Positions 8,111-15,480 of a DNA stretch of 20,314 nt are shown piece after piece. The translations under genes were made by a program, and so were the position numbers. How positions within the stretch are numbered: the stretch's first letter is position 1; the number at the start of each line of letters is the position of its first letter. The DNA comes from Pseudomonadota bacterium (lineage in GTDB: Bacteria > Desulfobacterota > Syntrophia > Syntrophales > JADFWA01), in NCBI GenBank assembly GCA_030610915.1, contig JAUWQS010000004.1, positions 1 to 20,314 of the forward strand. Direction: 5' to 3'. Below the pieces are notes generated by a model, which saw nothing but the letters and a program-made list of their open reading frames with translations, made no database searches and was not told the DNA's origin.

Positions 8111-11092
8111 ATGGCAAACAGGATAGAGATCGGTTTCAAAAAAAGCATCAGGGATGTTCCCGGTGAGAAGATAAAAAAGAGGATTGCCGATCATCTTCAA
8201 CTGAAGGTCAAAGAGGTTAAGACAATCAATGTCTATACCATAGATGGCGACCTTGCTGAAGATGAGCTTCAGAGAATTGCCCGTGGACCTCTTTGTGATC
8301 CTGTGATTCAGAATTACGCAATAAACAGGGGACTGGCGGGCAGTTTTGACTGGATGGTCGAGGTCGGATTCAGACCCGGCGTCACCGATAATGTGGGAAA
8401 GACCGCCGGAGATGCTATCCGCCTGTTACTTGAAAAAGATTTAAGGAGCGGAAATATCAGCGTTTATACTTCAAGGCAGTATGTGATTAACGGTGATATC
8501 GAACGATATGACGTGGAAAGGCTAACAACGGGTCTTCTTGCAAATGAGCTTATAGAAAGGTTTGAGATCACAAGTGGGAGTGAGTGGAATCCACAAAAGG
8601 GCACATCCTCCTATGTTCCAAAGGTAATCGGAGAGGAGAATCTCAGAACGGAAGAGATCGACATTAATGTTAGTGATCAGAAACTCTTAGGGATAAGCAA
8701 TAAAAGGGTCCTTGCATTGAGCCTCGATGAAATGAAGGTAATGCAGAATTATCTGAAGGATGAATCGGTGTTGAGCGAGAGGAGAAAGGTGGGCCTTGGC
8801 GAAAAAATCACGGATGCCGAGCTCGAGTGTCTCGCCCAGACCTGGTCTGAACACTGCAAGCACAAGATATTTAACAGCCTGATAAGATATGAGGATGAGC
8901 ACTGCGAAATCAAAATCATCGATTCTCTCTTTGACAGCCACATAAAGGCATCTACAAGAGAAATCAGGGAAAGGATGGGAGAGGATGACTGGTGTCTCTC
9001 CGTCTTTGTCGACAATGCCGGCATCATAAAATTCAACGATGACTACAACCTTGTCTTCAAGGTGGAAACACACAACTCTCCGTCAGCTCTCGATCCCTAT
9101 GGCGGAGCACTGACCGGAATCGTCGGAGTAAACAGGGATCCATTCGGAACGGGCAAAGGGGCAAAACTCATCTTCAACACTGATATCTTCTGCTTCGCCT
9201 CGCCATTCTACTCAAAGCCGCTGCCCGCAAGGATTCTCCATCCGAGACGGATCTACGAAGGTGTCGTGGAAGGCGTCGAACATGGCGGGAACAAGAGCGG
9301 GATACCAACGGTAAACGGGTGTATTGTCTTTGATGACAGGTACCTCGGAAAACCTCTGGTCTATTGCGGGACAGGCGGGATTATGCCTTCTCAAATTGCG
9401 GGGGAACCCACCCACACAAAGGAGATATTGCCGGGTGATCTCATCGTCATGACAGGGGGGAGAATAGGGAAAGACGGAATACACGGGGCAACATTTTCTT
9501 CGGAGGAGCTTCACGAAGGCTCCCCTGTTACCGCGGTTCAGATCGGGGACCCCATAACCCAGAAGAAGATGACCGATTTTCTCCTGATTGCGAGGGACAA
9601 GAACCTTTACAGATGTATAACGGACAACGGCGCCGGCGGTTTATCCTCGTCGGTTGGGGAAACGGCCGGACTTTCCGGCGGCTGTGAAATGGACCTGAAA
9701 AAAGCTCCGCTGAAATACGCAGGTCTTCAACCCTGGGAGATCCTCATCTCGGAGTCCCAAGAGAGGATGACCCTGGCAGTGGATCCGAAAAAGGTAGATG
9801 ATTTTTTAGAGCTTGCGGGAAAGATGGATGTAGAGGCAACAGTGCTCGGAACATATACGGATTCCGGAAAGTTCCATGTGCTATTCGGAGACGAGACCGT
9901 TGCCTGTCTGGATATGGACTTCCTCCACGAAGGTCTCCCGCAGATGCGTTTGAACGCAAAGTGGGCGCCGCCCGGACATAGTGAACCTGATTTCCCTGAG
10001 CCTTCGAACATGGGCCATGCCCTTAAAAATATGCTCTCAAGGTTGAATATATGCAGTAAGGAATCGGTCGTAAGGCAGTACGACCATGAGGTACAGGGGG
10101 GAAGCGTCGTCAAGCCGTTGGTGGGTGCGGCAAATGACGGCCCGAGTGACGCGGCGGTGATCAGGCCGATACTTGATTCCTTTGAAGGAGTTATTGTCGC
10201 AAATGGCATCTGTCCCCGCTACAGCGATATAGACACCTACCACATGGCCGCATGCGCAATCGATGAAGCCGTCAGGAACACCATAGCGGTGGGCGGATCG
10301 CTCGGCAGTATCGCCGGTCTGGACAATTTCTGCTGGTGCGATCCGGTACAGTCCGAAAAAACACCGGACGGTGAATACAAACTGGCGCAGCTCGTCCGGG
10401 CGAACATGGCTCTTTATGATTACACAAAGGCATACGGTGTTCCCTGCATATCAGGCAAAGACAGCATGAAGAACGACTATCACATTGGAGATACCAGGAT
10501 ATCCATCCCGCCCACACTCCTGTTTTCAACCATAGGAAAGATGGCGGACGTGAGGACAGCGGTAACAATGGACGCCAAACAGCCTGGAGATATCGTCTAT
10601 ATCCTTGGTAAAACATATAATGAGCTTGGCGGTTCCGAGTGGTTCGCTATGCACGGGTATACAGGTAACAATGTCCCTCGGGTAAATGCGGAAAAGGCTA
10701 AGAAAATATACCTCGCACTGAGCCTGACAATAAAAAAAGGACTTGTAGCCTCCTGTCACGACTGTTCAGACGGTGGTCTTGGCGTGGCCCTCGCGGAAAC
10801 CGCCTTTGCGGGGGGTCTGGGGATAGCAGTAGATCTTTCCCTTGTCTCGTCCGAGGGAATCGACACGAATGATTACCTGCTGTTTTCTGAATCGCAGAGC
10901 AGATTTGTGGTAACCATTCACCCTTCAGCAAAGGATGAATTTGAAGAAATCATGAAGGGCAACGTAACAGACGAGGTTGGAGAAATACTTTCAGATAAAA
11001 TTTTAAAAATCAATGGAATCAAAGGAAACAGGATAGTAGAAGAAGATATCGACAAATTGAAAGAGGCATGGCTAAGACCTCTCGACTTCTGA
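8111..11092 (+). CDS. purL: Phosphoribosylformylglycinamidine synthase, synthetase subunit
   Basis: A 993-residue enzyme of de novo purine synthesis. It converts FGAR, ATP and an amide nitrogen to FGAM in the cytosol. The N-terminal ~165 residues resemble two PurS-like halves. The catalytic core follows with the signature LAQTWSEHCKHK at 241-252 and the substrate/ATP site VETHNSPSALDPYGGA from 318. A second AIR-synthase-like half starts near 640 (VVKPLVGAANDGPSDAAV) and contains CISGKDSMKNDY. There is no C-terminal class I glutaminase, unlike the ~1,290-residue E. coli enzyme, so a separate PurQ must supply ammonia, and none is encoded in this window. GGGGAGAG lies directly before the ATG. 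The gene is intact and is the clearest housekeeping anchor here. Confidence 0.97.
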   Translation: MANRIEIGFKKSIRDVPGEKIKKRIADHLQLKVKEVKTINVYTIDGDLAEDELQRIARGPLCDPVIQNYAINRGLAGSFDWMVEVGFRPGVTDNVGKTAGDAIRLLLEKDLRSGNISVYTSRQYVINGDIERYDVERLTTGLLANELIERFEITSGSEWNPQKGTSSYVPKVIGEENLRTEEIDINVSDQKLLGISNKRVLALSLDEMKVMQNYLKDESVLSERRKVGLGEKITDAELECLAQTWSEHCKHKIFNSLIRYEDEHCEIKIIDSLFDSHIKASTREIRERMGEDDWCLSVFVDNAGIIKFNDDYNLVFKVETHNSPSALDPYGGALTGIVGVNRDPFGTGKGAKLIFNTDIFCFASPFYSKPLPARILHPRRIYEGVVEGVEHGGNKSGIPTVNGCIVFDDRYLGKPLVYCGTGGIMPSQIAGEPTHTKEILPGDLIVMTGGRIGKDGIHGATFSSEELHEGSPVTAVQIGDPITQKKMTDFLLIARDKNLYRCITDNGAGGLSSSVGETAGLSGGCEMDLKKAPLKYAGLQPWEILISESQERMTLAVDPKKVDDFLELAGKMDVEATVLGTYTDSGKFHVLFGDETVACLDMDFLHEGLPQMRLNAKWAPPGHSEPDFPEPSNMGHALKNMLSRLNICSKESVVRQYDHEVQGGSVVKPLVGAANDGPSDAAVIRPILDSFEGVIVANGICPRYSDIDTYHMAACAIDEAVRNTIAVGGSLGSIAGLDNFCWCDPVQSEKTPDGEYKLAQLVRANMALYDYTKAYGVPCISGKDSMKNDYHIGDTRISIPPTLLFSTIGKMADVRTAVTMDAKQPGDIVYILGKTYNELGGSEWFAMHGYTGNNVPRVNAEKAKKIYLALSLTIKKGLVASCHDCSDGGLGVALAETAFAGGLGIAVDLSLVSSEGIDTNDYLLFSESQSRFVVTIHPSAKDEFEEIMKGNVTDEVGEILSDKILKINGIKGNRIVEEDIDKLKEAWLRPLDF

Positions 11093-11280
11093 AAAACAAA
11101 GCAAATATTCAGCCACAGATTCACACAGATGAACGCAGACAGATTTAAATACAAAGAAATCACGAACTACTCAGGTTCACAGTTCCGGGGTTCACGGTTA
11201 GAGAGCGATGGGAATTGAATGTTTTGAAGACGGGGAATGTCCATGTGTAATGTCTAACCCGACTTTCGCGTTTAAAAAAC

Positions 11281-11668
11281 AAGTATAATGAGTTAAAAGT
11301 CTATCAAAAGTCATATCAGTTAGATCTAAAAATTTACAAAGCACTCGCCCCCCTGAATATATTCGGTTTTATACATAGTTTATGGGTAACTACTCACGTA
11401 GTCAGGCTGAAGTTACCCGAAAAACACGATTGAGGCGCTTTGGCGGAGAAACAGCGGATTTTTGCATCAAACATGACTTCAAAGTGTGCAGTATTCCCGC
11501 TTTTCCTAACAGTCTTCAGCCTTCAGTCTATCCACCTGAGTAGTTACGTTTATGGTTCAAATTGTGAGTTAGAGACTCCGATATTACTATCCGGGGACCT
11601 TGGTTATATTGAGACTGGTAAAGAGGATGCTCAAAGCGCTTATTAAAGCGTTAGAAAGAAAGCGCTCG
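11281..11668 (+). pseudogene. Broken four-helix-bundle (23S rRNA IVP-like) protein gene
   Basis: Pieces of a roughly 120-residue four-helix-bundle protein of the S23/TIGR02436 type can be read in order but in different frames. From 11281 comes NELKVYQKSYQLDLKIYKA, matching the usual N-terminal ELKVYQKSYQLALEIYK. From about 11552 comes GSNCELETPILLSGDLGYIE, matching the family's GS..ELETQLLIA.DLGYI. After a further frameshift comes RMLKALIKALERKR, matching the C-terminal helix. A MITE separates the first two pieces, and the segment just before it is also too short, so a deletion and a frameshift have occurred as well. No start codon is left. These proteins are encoded as rRNA intervening sequences or as stand-alone genes, and their role is unknown. 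Confidence 0.65.
11386..11547. mobile_element. 162-bp MITE with 11-bp TIRs and 8-bp target duplication
   Basis: The left end GTAACTACTCA (11386-11396) and right end TGAGTAGTTAC (11537-11547) are perfect inverted repeats. The similarity continues imperfectly inward, with AGGCTGAAG on the left against CTTCAGCCT on the right. The sequence GTTTATGG occurs immediately outside both ends (11378-11385 and 11548-11555) as a perfect 8-bp direct repeat, the expected target-site duplication. The interior encodes nothing, so this is a non-autonomous element that was moved by a transposase encoded elsewhere. It sits inside the broken four-helix-bundle gene. Confidence 0.85.
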
Positions 11669-11780
11669 ACACGTATCAGTTCAATAAGTAGGGGCAAATC
11701 CAGACACGTAGCCGCCTCCATCTTCTGGAAGCGGGGTTTGGGCGTAGAGGTTACGCTTTTGAGCTTTGCACAGTCCCCCC

Positions 11781-11863
11781 TGTAGCGGAGACCTTCAGGT
11801 CTCCATATTCACGTAACACAGAGTATGACTGAAGCACATGGAAGGCTGAAGCCTTCCGCTACA
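11781..11863. repeat. Double-hairpin repeat bounded by TGTAGCGGA / TCCGCTACA
   Basis: An outer 9-bp inverted repeat (TGTAGCGGA at 11781-11789, TCCGCTACA at 11855-11863) encloses two perfect hairpins. These are GGAGACCTTCAGGTCTCC at the left and GGAAGGCTGAAGCCTTCC at the right, separated by about 35 bases. The two hairpin arms differ in sequence but share the same plan, like paired REP (BIME-type) units. No coding capacity. A partial echo (GCCTTCCGCTA) follows at about 11879-11889. Confidence 0.75.
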
Positions 11864-11991
11864 TGCTTCTGCCATATGCCTTCCGCTATTCATTGAGCTG
11901 ATACCTCGACACCTTGAATCCTTAAATCCTCGAACCCTTTGCATCAACTAATCGGGAGAAGCACCAAAAAGGTTTAGGTTTCTTCCCTGAT

Positions 11992-12624
11992 TCAGTCCTT
12001 AAACCTTCCTTTTCCTTTACCCCCGTGTTTTTCTCCTTTCTCTTTCACCTTTTGTCTTTTCCCCCTCCTTATCTCCTCATTAATTTCTACGAAGCTTCTG
12101 CCCCCGGACCTCATTTTTATCACTTCTTCAGGGGAACGTCCGTAATGTTCTGATGCAAATTTGAGATTCACAAGGTTAACAACATCGTCATCGCCGAGTC
12201 TCACTTTTTTCCATTCCTTCCTGGACCATTTCTTATAGTGACGATATATCCTCCCGTATGGCGGGCCTGGAGCCGCTTTAAGGGGTACATAGTATATCTC
12301 GGAACTCAGGTTATAATGAAAAGTAATATCCATCCATGACATACCGCGAAGTCTGAGACCTACTATTACTCCAGGTGCAACATGGGCCCTTCCGGCGATA
12401 AAGAGGACAACCGGCATCTCCTCATAAGGTATGCCTCTTCCCCGGATAACTACTACCTCCCTTTGCGGCACACGGTAGTAATCTCCCACGGAAAGAGAAA
12501 AACTCCTCAGTCCCTCTTCTCCGATGGAGATTCCTAAGTCCACGCCTGCTTCGGCTCGGGCTCGTGGGATCGTATTGCCTAACATTACCATAATCAAGAC
12601 CAAAAAAATAATTACTATGCGCAC
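11992..12624 (-). CDS. Secreted protein of unknown function with basic tail
   Basis: A 210-residue protein. I choose the GTG at 12624-12622 because AGGAGG lies six bases before it and the protein then begins with a clean signal peptide (RIVIIFLVLIMVMLGNTI, then a likely cleavage after ARA). The longer open frame up to 12738 would translate the inverted repeat and is not the real start. The mature part has a beta-rich segment (SVGDYYRVPQREVVVI, then GRGIPYEEMPVVLFIA), a GMSWMDITFHYNL motif, the helical stretch SEHYGRSPEEVIKMRSGG and a lysine-rich low-complexity tail. Similar uncharacterised secreted proteins recur in Deltaproteobacteria as I remember them, but I know no function. It is the last gene of a minus-strand series that may belong to the sigma-54 circuit upstream. 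Confidence 0.82.
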   Translation of the reverse strand: MRIVIIFLVLIMVMLGNTIPRARAEAGVDLGISIGEEGLRSFSLSVGDYYRVPQREVVVIRGRGIPYEEMPVVLFIAGRAHVAPGVIVGLRLRGMSWMDITFHYNLSSEIYYVPLKAAPGPPYGRIYRHYKKWSRKEWKKVRLGDDDVVNLVNLKFASEHYGRSPEEVIKMRSGGRSFVEINEEIRRGKRQKVKEKGEKHGGKGKGRFKD

Positions 12625-12712
12625 AACCTTCCTCCTTTCATCCGTTAGTCTGAAGTTCCTATGGTAAAATAGATGTAACCTATTGAATTTCGCCTCTTCC
12701 GCAGAATCTGTG

Positions 12713-12751
12713 GGTAGCATGAGATAAAAATAGAGCATTGTCTTTCATGAA
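12713..12751 (-). repeat. 39-bp inverted repeat, left copy
   Basis: The reverse complement of this segment is identical over 39 bases to 16124-16162, and the match continues outward in weaker form for about another 20 bases. It lies just upstream of the ISL3-like relic and overlaps the false 5' extension of the secreted-protein gene. See the matching right copy. Confidence 0.9.
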
Positions 12752-13230
12752 GAGGTAAGATTGTTTTCCCAAAAGCAACCAACCCCAACCAGAGAAAAGA
12801 CAATGCTGATAAAAACTCTACTATACAAAGTAAAACGATTCAAGTCGTTTGTTTATGACACCGTCCAGATCATAACTATTGCAGGAACAGAGGCACTGGT
12901 CATTGACATTAGATCACGTAGCAACAGCAAACCAAAATGCCCCGAATATGGTCAGCGATGTGCAGCTTATGACCGACAGCCGAAGAGGCTGTTTGAACAC
13001 ATTCCCATTTGGACGCTCGAAGGTCTACTTCCGCTATGCTCCACGCCGAGTATCCTGTCCTGAGTACTGGATTAAAGTGGAAACGCTACCATGGGCGCAA
13101 GGCAAAACTCACTATGAGAAAAGCGTACGGTTTCAAAACGCTCAAATGTCTTAAAATTGCGCTATATCATACACTTGGCGAACTGCCAGAGCCTCATGAT
13201 TCAATTTTTCCTCTTACCCATGTTTGGTGA
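12752..13230 (+). mobile_element. Internally deleted ISL3-family transposase relic
   Basis: An ATG at 12803 opens a frame with the ISL3-type N-terminus: MLIKTLLYKVKRFKSFVY, then SNSKPKCPEYGQRCAAYDRQ, a zinc-ribbon region in which one cysteine position now reads tyrosine (CPEYG). Near 13015 the frame shifts, and VYFRYAPRRVSCPEY and LPWAQGK follow in the next frame. At about 13100 the reading jumps again to TMRKAYGFKTLKCLKIALYH and LGELPEP, the extreme C-terminus of this family, ending at TGA 13228-13230. The catalytic DDE core, some 250 residues, is absent. The element is therefore a dead fragment, and its natural ends are not certain. Its end overlaps the next minus-strand gene by 17 bases. 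Confidence 0.78.
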
Positions 13231-13519
13231 TTGATCTGATAACCCTGTCAGGGGTGTATTCTACCACTACCTGATAGCCCACACTAAAATCCTTAAGGTC
13301 AACATCCTGACCCGCGGTTAAAGTTACTATCTTGCCGGATTCCCTCTCTATTACTGCAACTTTTCCGATATCAGGCCTTATGACGCTAATCGTTCCTGCT
13401 ACTTCTTTCGCCTCTTCCCCCTTTGCTTCCTGGGAAACTGCTGCTCCGGCAAAAGAAAGCATAAACAGGGCAACAACCAGCACAGAAACTAACTTCCTTG
13501 ATGTTAATTTTTTCATCAT
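13214..13519 (-). CDS. Small secreted beta-rich protein, likely sigma-54 target
   Basis: A 101-residue protein with a classical signal peptide (KKLTSRKLVSVLVVALFMLS, cleavage probably near AGAAVSQ). A mature domain of about 70 residues follows, with GTISVIRPDIGKVAVIERE and YQVVVEYTPDRVIRSI, alternating strands that suggest a small OB-like or DUF1344-like barrel in the periplasm. GGGAG at 13528-13532 precedes the ATG at 13519; a second ATG follows directly. It lies on the same strand as the NtrC-type regulator, downstream of a -24/-12 promoter at 13919-13933 whose leader contains two hairpin repeats. I infer it is a target of that regulator. No enzyme motif is visible. Confidence 0.8.
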   Translation of the reverse strand: MMKKLTSRKLVSVLVVALFMLSFAGAAVSQEAKGEEAKEVAGTISVIRPDIGKVAVIERESGKIVTLTAGQDVDLKDFSVGYQVVVEYTPDRVIRSITKHG

Positions 13520-13540
13520 TGTCTTTTACTCCCTTTATTT

Positions 13541-13675
13541 ATGATAGTCTCGTAAAAAGTCGGAAAAATACTCTTTTGTCATTCTGAGCGATAGCGAAGA
13601 ATCTGATATCATTGAGATTCTTCGTCGCTCCGCTCCTCAGAATGACACTGCGTGGACTTTTTACGATTTCATCAT
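13541..13675. repeat. Hairpin repeat unit 1, core TGTCATTCTGAGC
   Basis: The flanks are inverted: TCGTAAAAAGTC near 13550-13561 against GACTTTTTACGA at 13655-13666. The core is a long hairpin with TGTCATTCTGAGC at 13577-13589 and CTCAGAATGACA at 13636-13647, plus matching inner arms around GAAGAATCT and AGATTCTTC. The unit is bounded by ATGAT at the left and ATCAT at the right. It is non-coding, and the core is a type seen very widely in environmental genomes. Confidence 0.82.
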
Positions 13676-13677
13676 TT

Positions 13678-13814
13678 ATGATGGACTCGCGAAAAGTCTG
13701 TCATTCCCGCGTAGGCGGGAATCCATAGAAGGCTAACTACTTGAAAAGACTGGATTCCCGTTTTCACGGGAATGACAAAATTGTGCATTTTTCGACTTTT
13801 TACGATTTCATCAT
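13678..13814. repeat. Hairpin repeat unit 2, core TGTCATTCCCGC
   Basis: This unit is built on the same plan as its left neighbour: ATGATGGACTCGCGAAAAGTC on the left, and the same 21-base end starting GACTTTTTACGA (13794-13814) on the right, identical to 13655-13675. The core differs, with TGTCATTCCCGCG...GCGGGAATCCA at 13699-13725 and TGGATTCCCG...CGGGAATGACA at 13751-13777. Two bases separate the units. Together they lie in the leader between the sigma-54 promoter and the secreted-protein gene. Confidence 0.82.
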
Positions 13815-13918
13815 CTAAAGCGTGATCTTAAAACTATCCTTTTGGCCGTGTCTTCTCCAGCGCTGTTTAGGAAAGGGAGACATCATCCCCCTCGGCTTGT
13901 AAGGATACCCTTTTATAC

Positions 13919-13933
13919 GCAAAGGATATGCCA
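13919..13933 (-). promoter_or_regulatory. Sigma-54 (-24/-12) promoter
   Basis: On the minus strand the sequence reads TTGGCATATCCTTTGCGT. It has TGGCA at the -24 element and TTGC at the -12 element, with exactly ten bases between the GG and GC dinucleotides, as sigma-54 promoters require. Transcription would start near 13907 and run toward the small secreted protein. The promoter lies just beyond the gene for an NtrC-type activator on the same strand. Confidence 0.75.
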
Positions 13934-14015
13934 AACTCTTGTGTTTGGGTTAACTTCCTGAATTTTAAAGAATTATCATCACAGTGGGATCATATATGGA
14001 GGATTTTTTGAAGGG

Positions 14016-14034
14016 TTTTTCCTACAGGGAAAAA
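14016..14034. promoter_or_regulatory. Candidate activator-binding palindrome (UAS)
   Basis: TTTTTCC and GGAAAAA form a perfect 7-bp inverted repeat around a 5-base centre. It lies about 84 bases upstream of the -24 element of the sigma-54 promoter, within the usual range for enhancers of NtrC-type regulators. No U-run follows in either direction, which argues against a terminator. Assignment to the adjacent regulator is inference. Confidence 0.5.
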
Positions 14035-14109
14035 ATGGGGTAAAACTTAATTGGTGGGCTGAACTACTTGTAAAGTCTACGTTCTTATATGCAGGTTATT
14101 TCATACACT

Positions 14110-15474
14110 TTATTCGGACCTCTTAAAATCCGATGTTTTCAGGTTATGTTTTTTCAGAAGGTCATAGAAATCAGCCCGGTACTTCCCCGCAAGCTTTGCC
14201 GCCTTGCTTACATTACCCCCGGTAAGCGAAAGGATGTTGGAAATATAACTTTTCTCAAACTCACCTTTGGCTTCTCTCAGTGGTTTCAGTTTGTCTTCTT
14301 CTATTGTTTTGGTCTGGAGGATTAAGTCTTCATTGATAACATCCTGGGTGGTCATGGCTACGGCATATTCGATGGTGTTTTTTAATTCTCTTACATTGCC
14401 GGGCCAGGAGTAAGACAAAAGTTTCTGGAGAGCTGGCGTGGAAATCCCTCTTATTTCTTTTTTCATCTTCCCGGCAAACTCCTTCATGAAGTGATCTACC
14501 AAAAAAGGGATATCTTCCTTCCTTTCCCTCAACGGCGGGAGATGGATTGGGATAACATCAACACGATAAAAAAGGTCTTCGCGAAAATTACCCGTCTTTA
14601 CCTCATCTCTAAGATTTTTGTTGGTGGCTGTTAATATCCTTATATTCACGTTTATCTGTTTTTCTCCACCCAGAGTATAGAACTGCTTTTCCTGCAATAC
14701 ACGGAGCAGCTTTGCCTGCATCGCTTCCGACATCTCCGAGATTTCGTCCAGAAAGATGGTGCCTTCATCGGCCCGGGCAAAAAATCCTCTTTTATTTCTG
14801 ACGGAGCCTGTGAAGGCCCCCTTTTCGTATCCAAACAGCTCGCCTTCGAGCAACCCTTCCGGAATGGCGGCGCAGTTTATTGCCACAAACGGTTTATCTT
14901 TTCTGGAGCTTAAGAGATGCAGTGATTTAGCCATAAGTTCCTTTCCAGTGCCGCTCTCTCCGTAGACACATACGTTGGAATCTGTCTCTGCCGCTCTTGA
15001 TACCTGTTCCATGACCTCCTGCATCTTCTTGCTCTTGCTGATAATATTTTCGAATCCATATCTTTCCCCTACCAGGGCCTTGAGTCTTCTTACTTCTCTT
15101 GAAAGACTGCTTTTTCCCAGGCCATTCTTTATCTGAAGGAGGAGCTCCCGACGGTCGAAGGGCTTGGTGAGATAACTGTAGGCCCCTCGCTTCATCGCCT
15201 CTACCGCTGTCTCAATCGTTCCGTAGGCAGTAAGAATAATGACCGGCATCTCGGGGCTTATTCGGCGCAGGTACCGCATCAACTCAATGCCGTCTTTCCC
15301 GGCGAGCTTGAGATCGACGAGGGCAAGGTCAAACAACTCATCTTTAGCCATTCTTAAGGCATCTTCCGCTCCGGCTGTGGCGGCAACTTTATACCCTTCC
15401 GCCTCAAGTCTGAGGCTCAAAACCTCAAGCATATTTTTGTCATCATCTACTATCAGTATATTCTCCGCAGCCAT
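14110..15474 (-). CDS. NtrC-family sigma-54-dependent response regulator
   Basis: A 454-residue regulator. The receiver domain (1-120) has the acidic pocket at D10-D12, phosphoacceptor D54, T82 and K104. The AAA+ domain (about 143-370) has Walker A GESGTGKE at 172-179, the sigma-54 contact loop GAFTGS at 219-224 (a serine replaces the more usual alanine) and Walker B IFLDE at 240-244. A Fis-type helix-turn-helix ends the protein (GGNVSKAAKLAGKYRADFYD). Phosphorylation by a partner kinase would drive oligomerisation and ATP-dependent opening of sigma-54 promoters. It starts seven bases after the stop of the kinase fragment, with GGAGAA before the ATG, so the two form one operon. It appears fully intact although its kinase is not. 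Confidence 0.95.
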   Translation of the reverse strand: MAAENILIVDDDKNMLEVLSLRLEAEGYKVAATAGAEDALRMAKDELFDLALVDLKLAGKDGIELMRYLRRISPEMPVIILTAYGTIETAVEAMKRGAYSYLTKPFDRRELLLQIKNGLGKSSLSREVRRLKALVGERYGFENIISKSKKMQEVMEQVSRAAETDSNVCVYGESGTGKELMAKSLHLLSSRKDKPFVAINCAAIPEGLLEGELFGYEKGAFTGSVRNKRGFFARADEGTIFLDEISEMSEAMQAKLLRVLQEKQFYTLGGEKQINVNIRILTATNKNLRDEVKTGNFREDLFYRVDVIPIHLPPLRERKEDIPFLVDHFMKEFAGKMKKEIRGISTPALQKLLSYSWPGNVRELKNTIEYAVAMTTQDVINEDLILQTKTIEEDKLKPLREAKGEFEKSYISNILSLTGGNVSKAAKLAGKYRADFYDLLKKHNLKTSDFKRSE

Positions 15475-15480
15475 TTCTCC

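Larger units (their letters stand above)
11093..11991. other. Gene-poor, repeat-rich stretch after purL
   Basis: No intact gene is visible in about 900 bases. The stretch opens with AGCCACAGATTCACACAGAT, a low-complexity motif often seen in non-coding DNA of environmental bacteria. It then holds the broken four-helix-bundle gene with its MITE (11281-11668) and the double-hairpin element (11781-11863). Short open frames at 11440-11646 and 11600-11785 overlap these elements; parts of both translate pseudogene pieces and they are not genes. I see no convincing intrinsic terminator for purL. Confidence 0.6.

Noticed and set aside
11440..11785. Two short plus-strand open frames as small genes.
   Set aside because: They span the MITE end, the broken four-helix-bundle gene and repeats, and have no ribosome sites.
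12625..12738. N-terminal extension of the secreted protein to an ATG at 12738.
   Set aside because: It translates the 39-bp repeat and would bury the signal peptide; the GTG at 12624 has AGGAGG before it.
13541..13814. Closely spaced repeats as a CRISPR array.
   Set aside because: There are only two units of about 136 bp, each an inverted-repeat element; no short regular repeats with unique spacers and no cas genes.
14016..14034. The palindrome as an intrinsic terminator of the regulator gene.
   Set aside because: The stem is mostly A/T and has no U-run on either side; an enhancer reading fits better.
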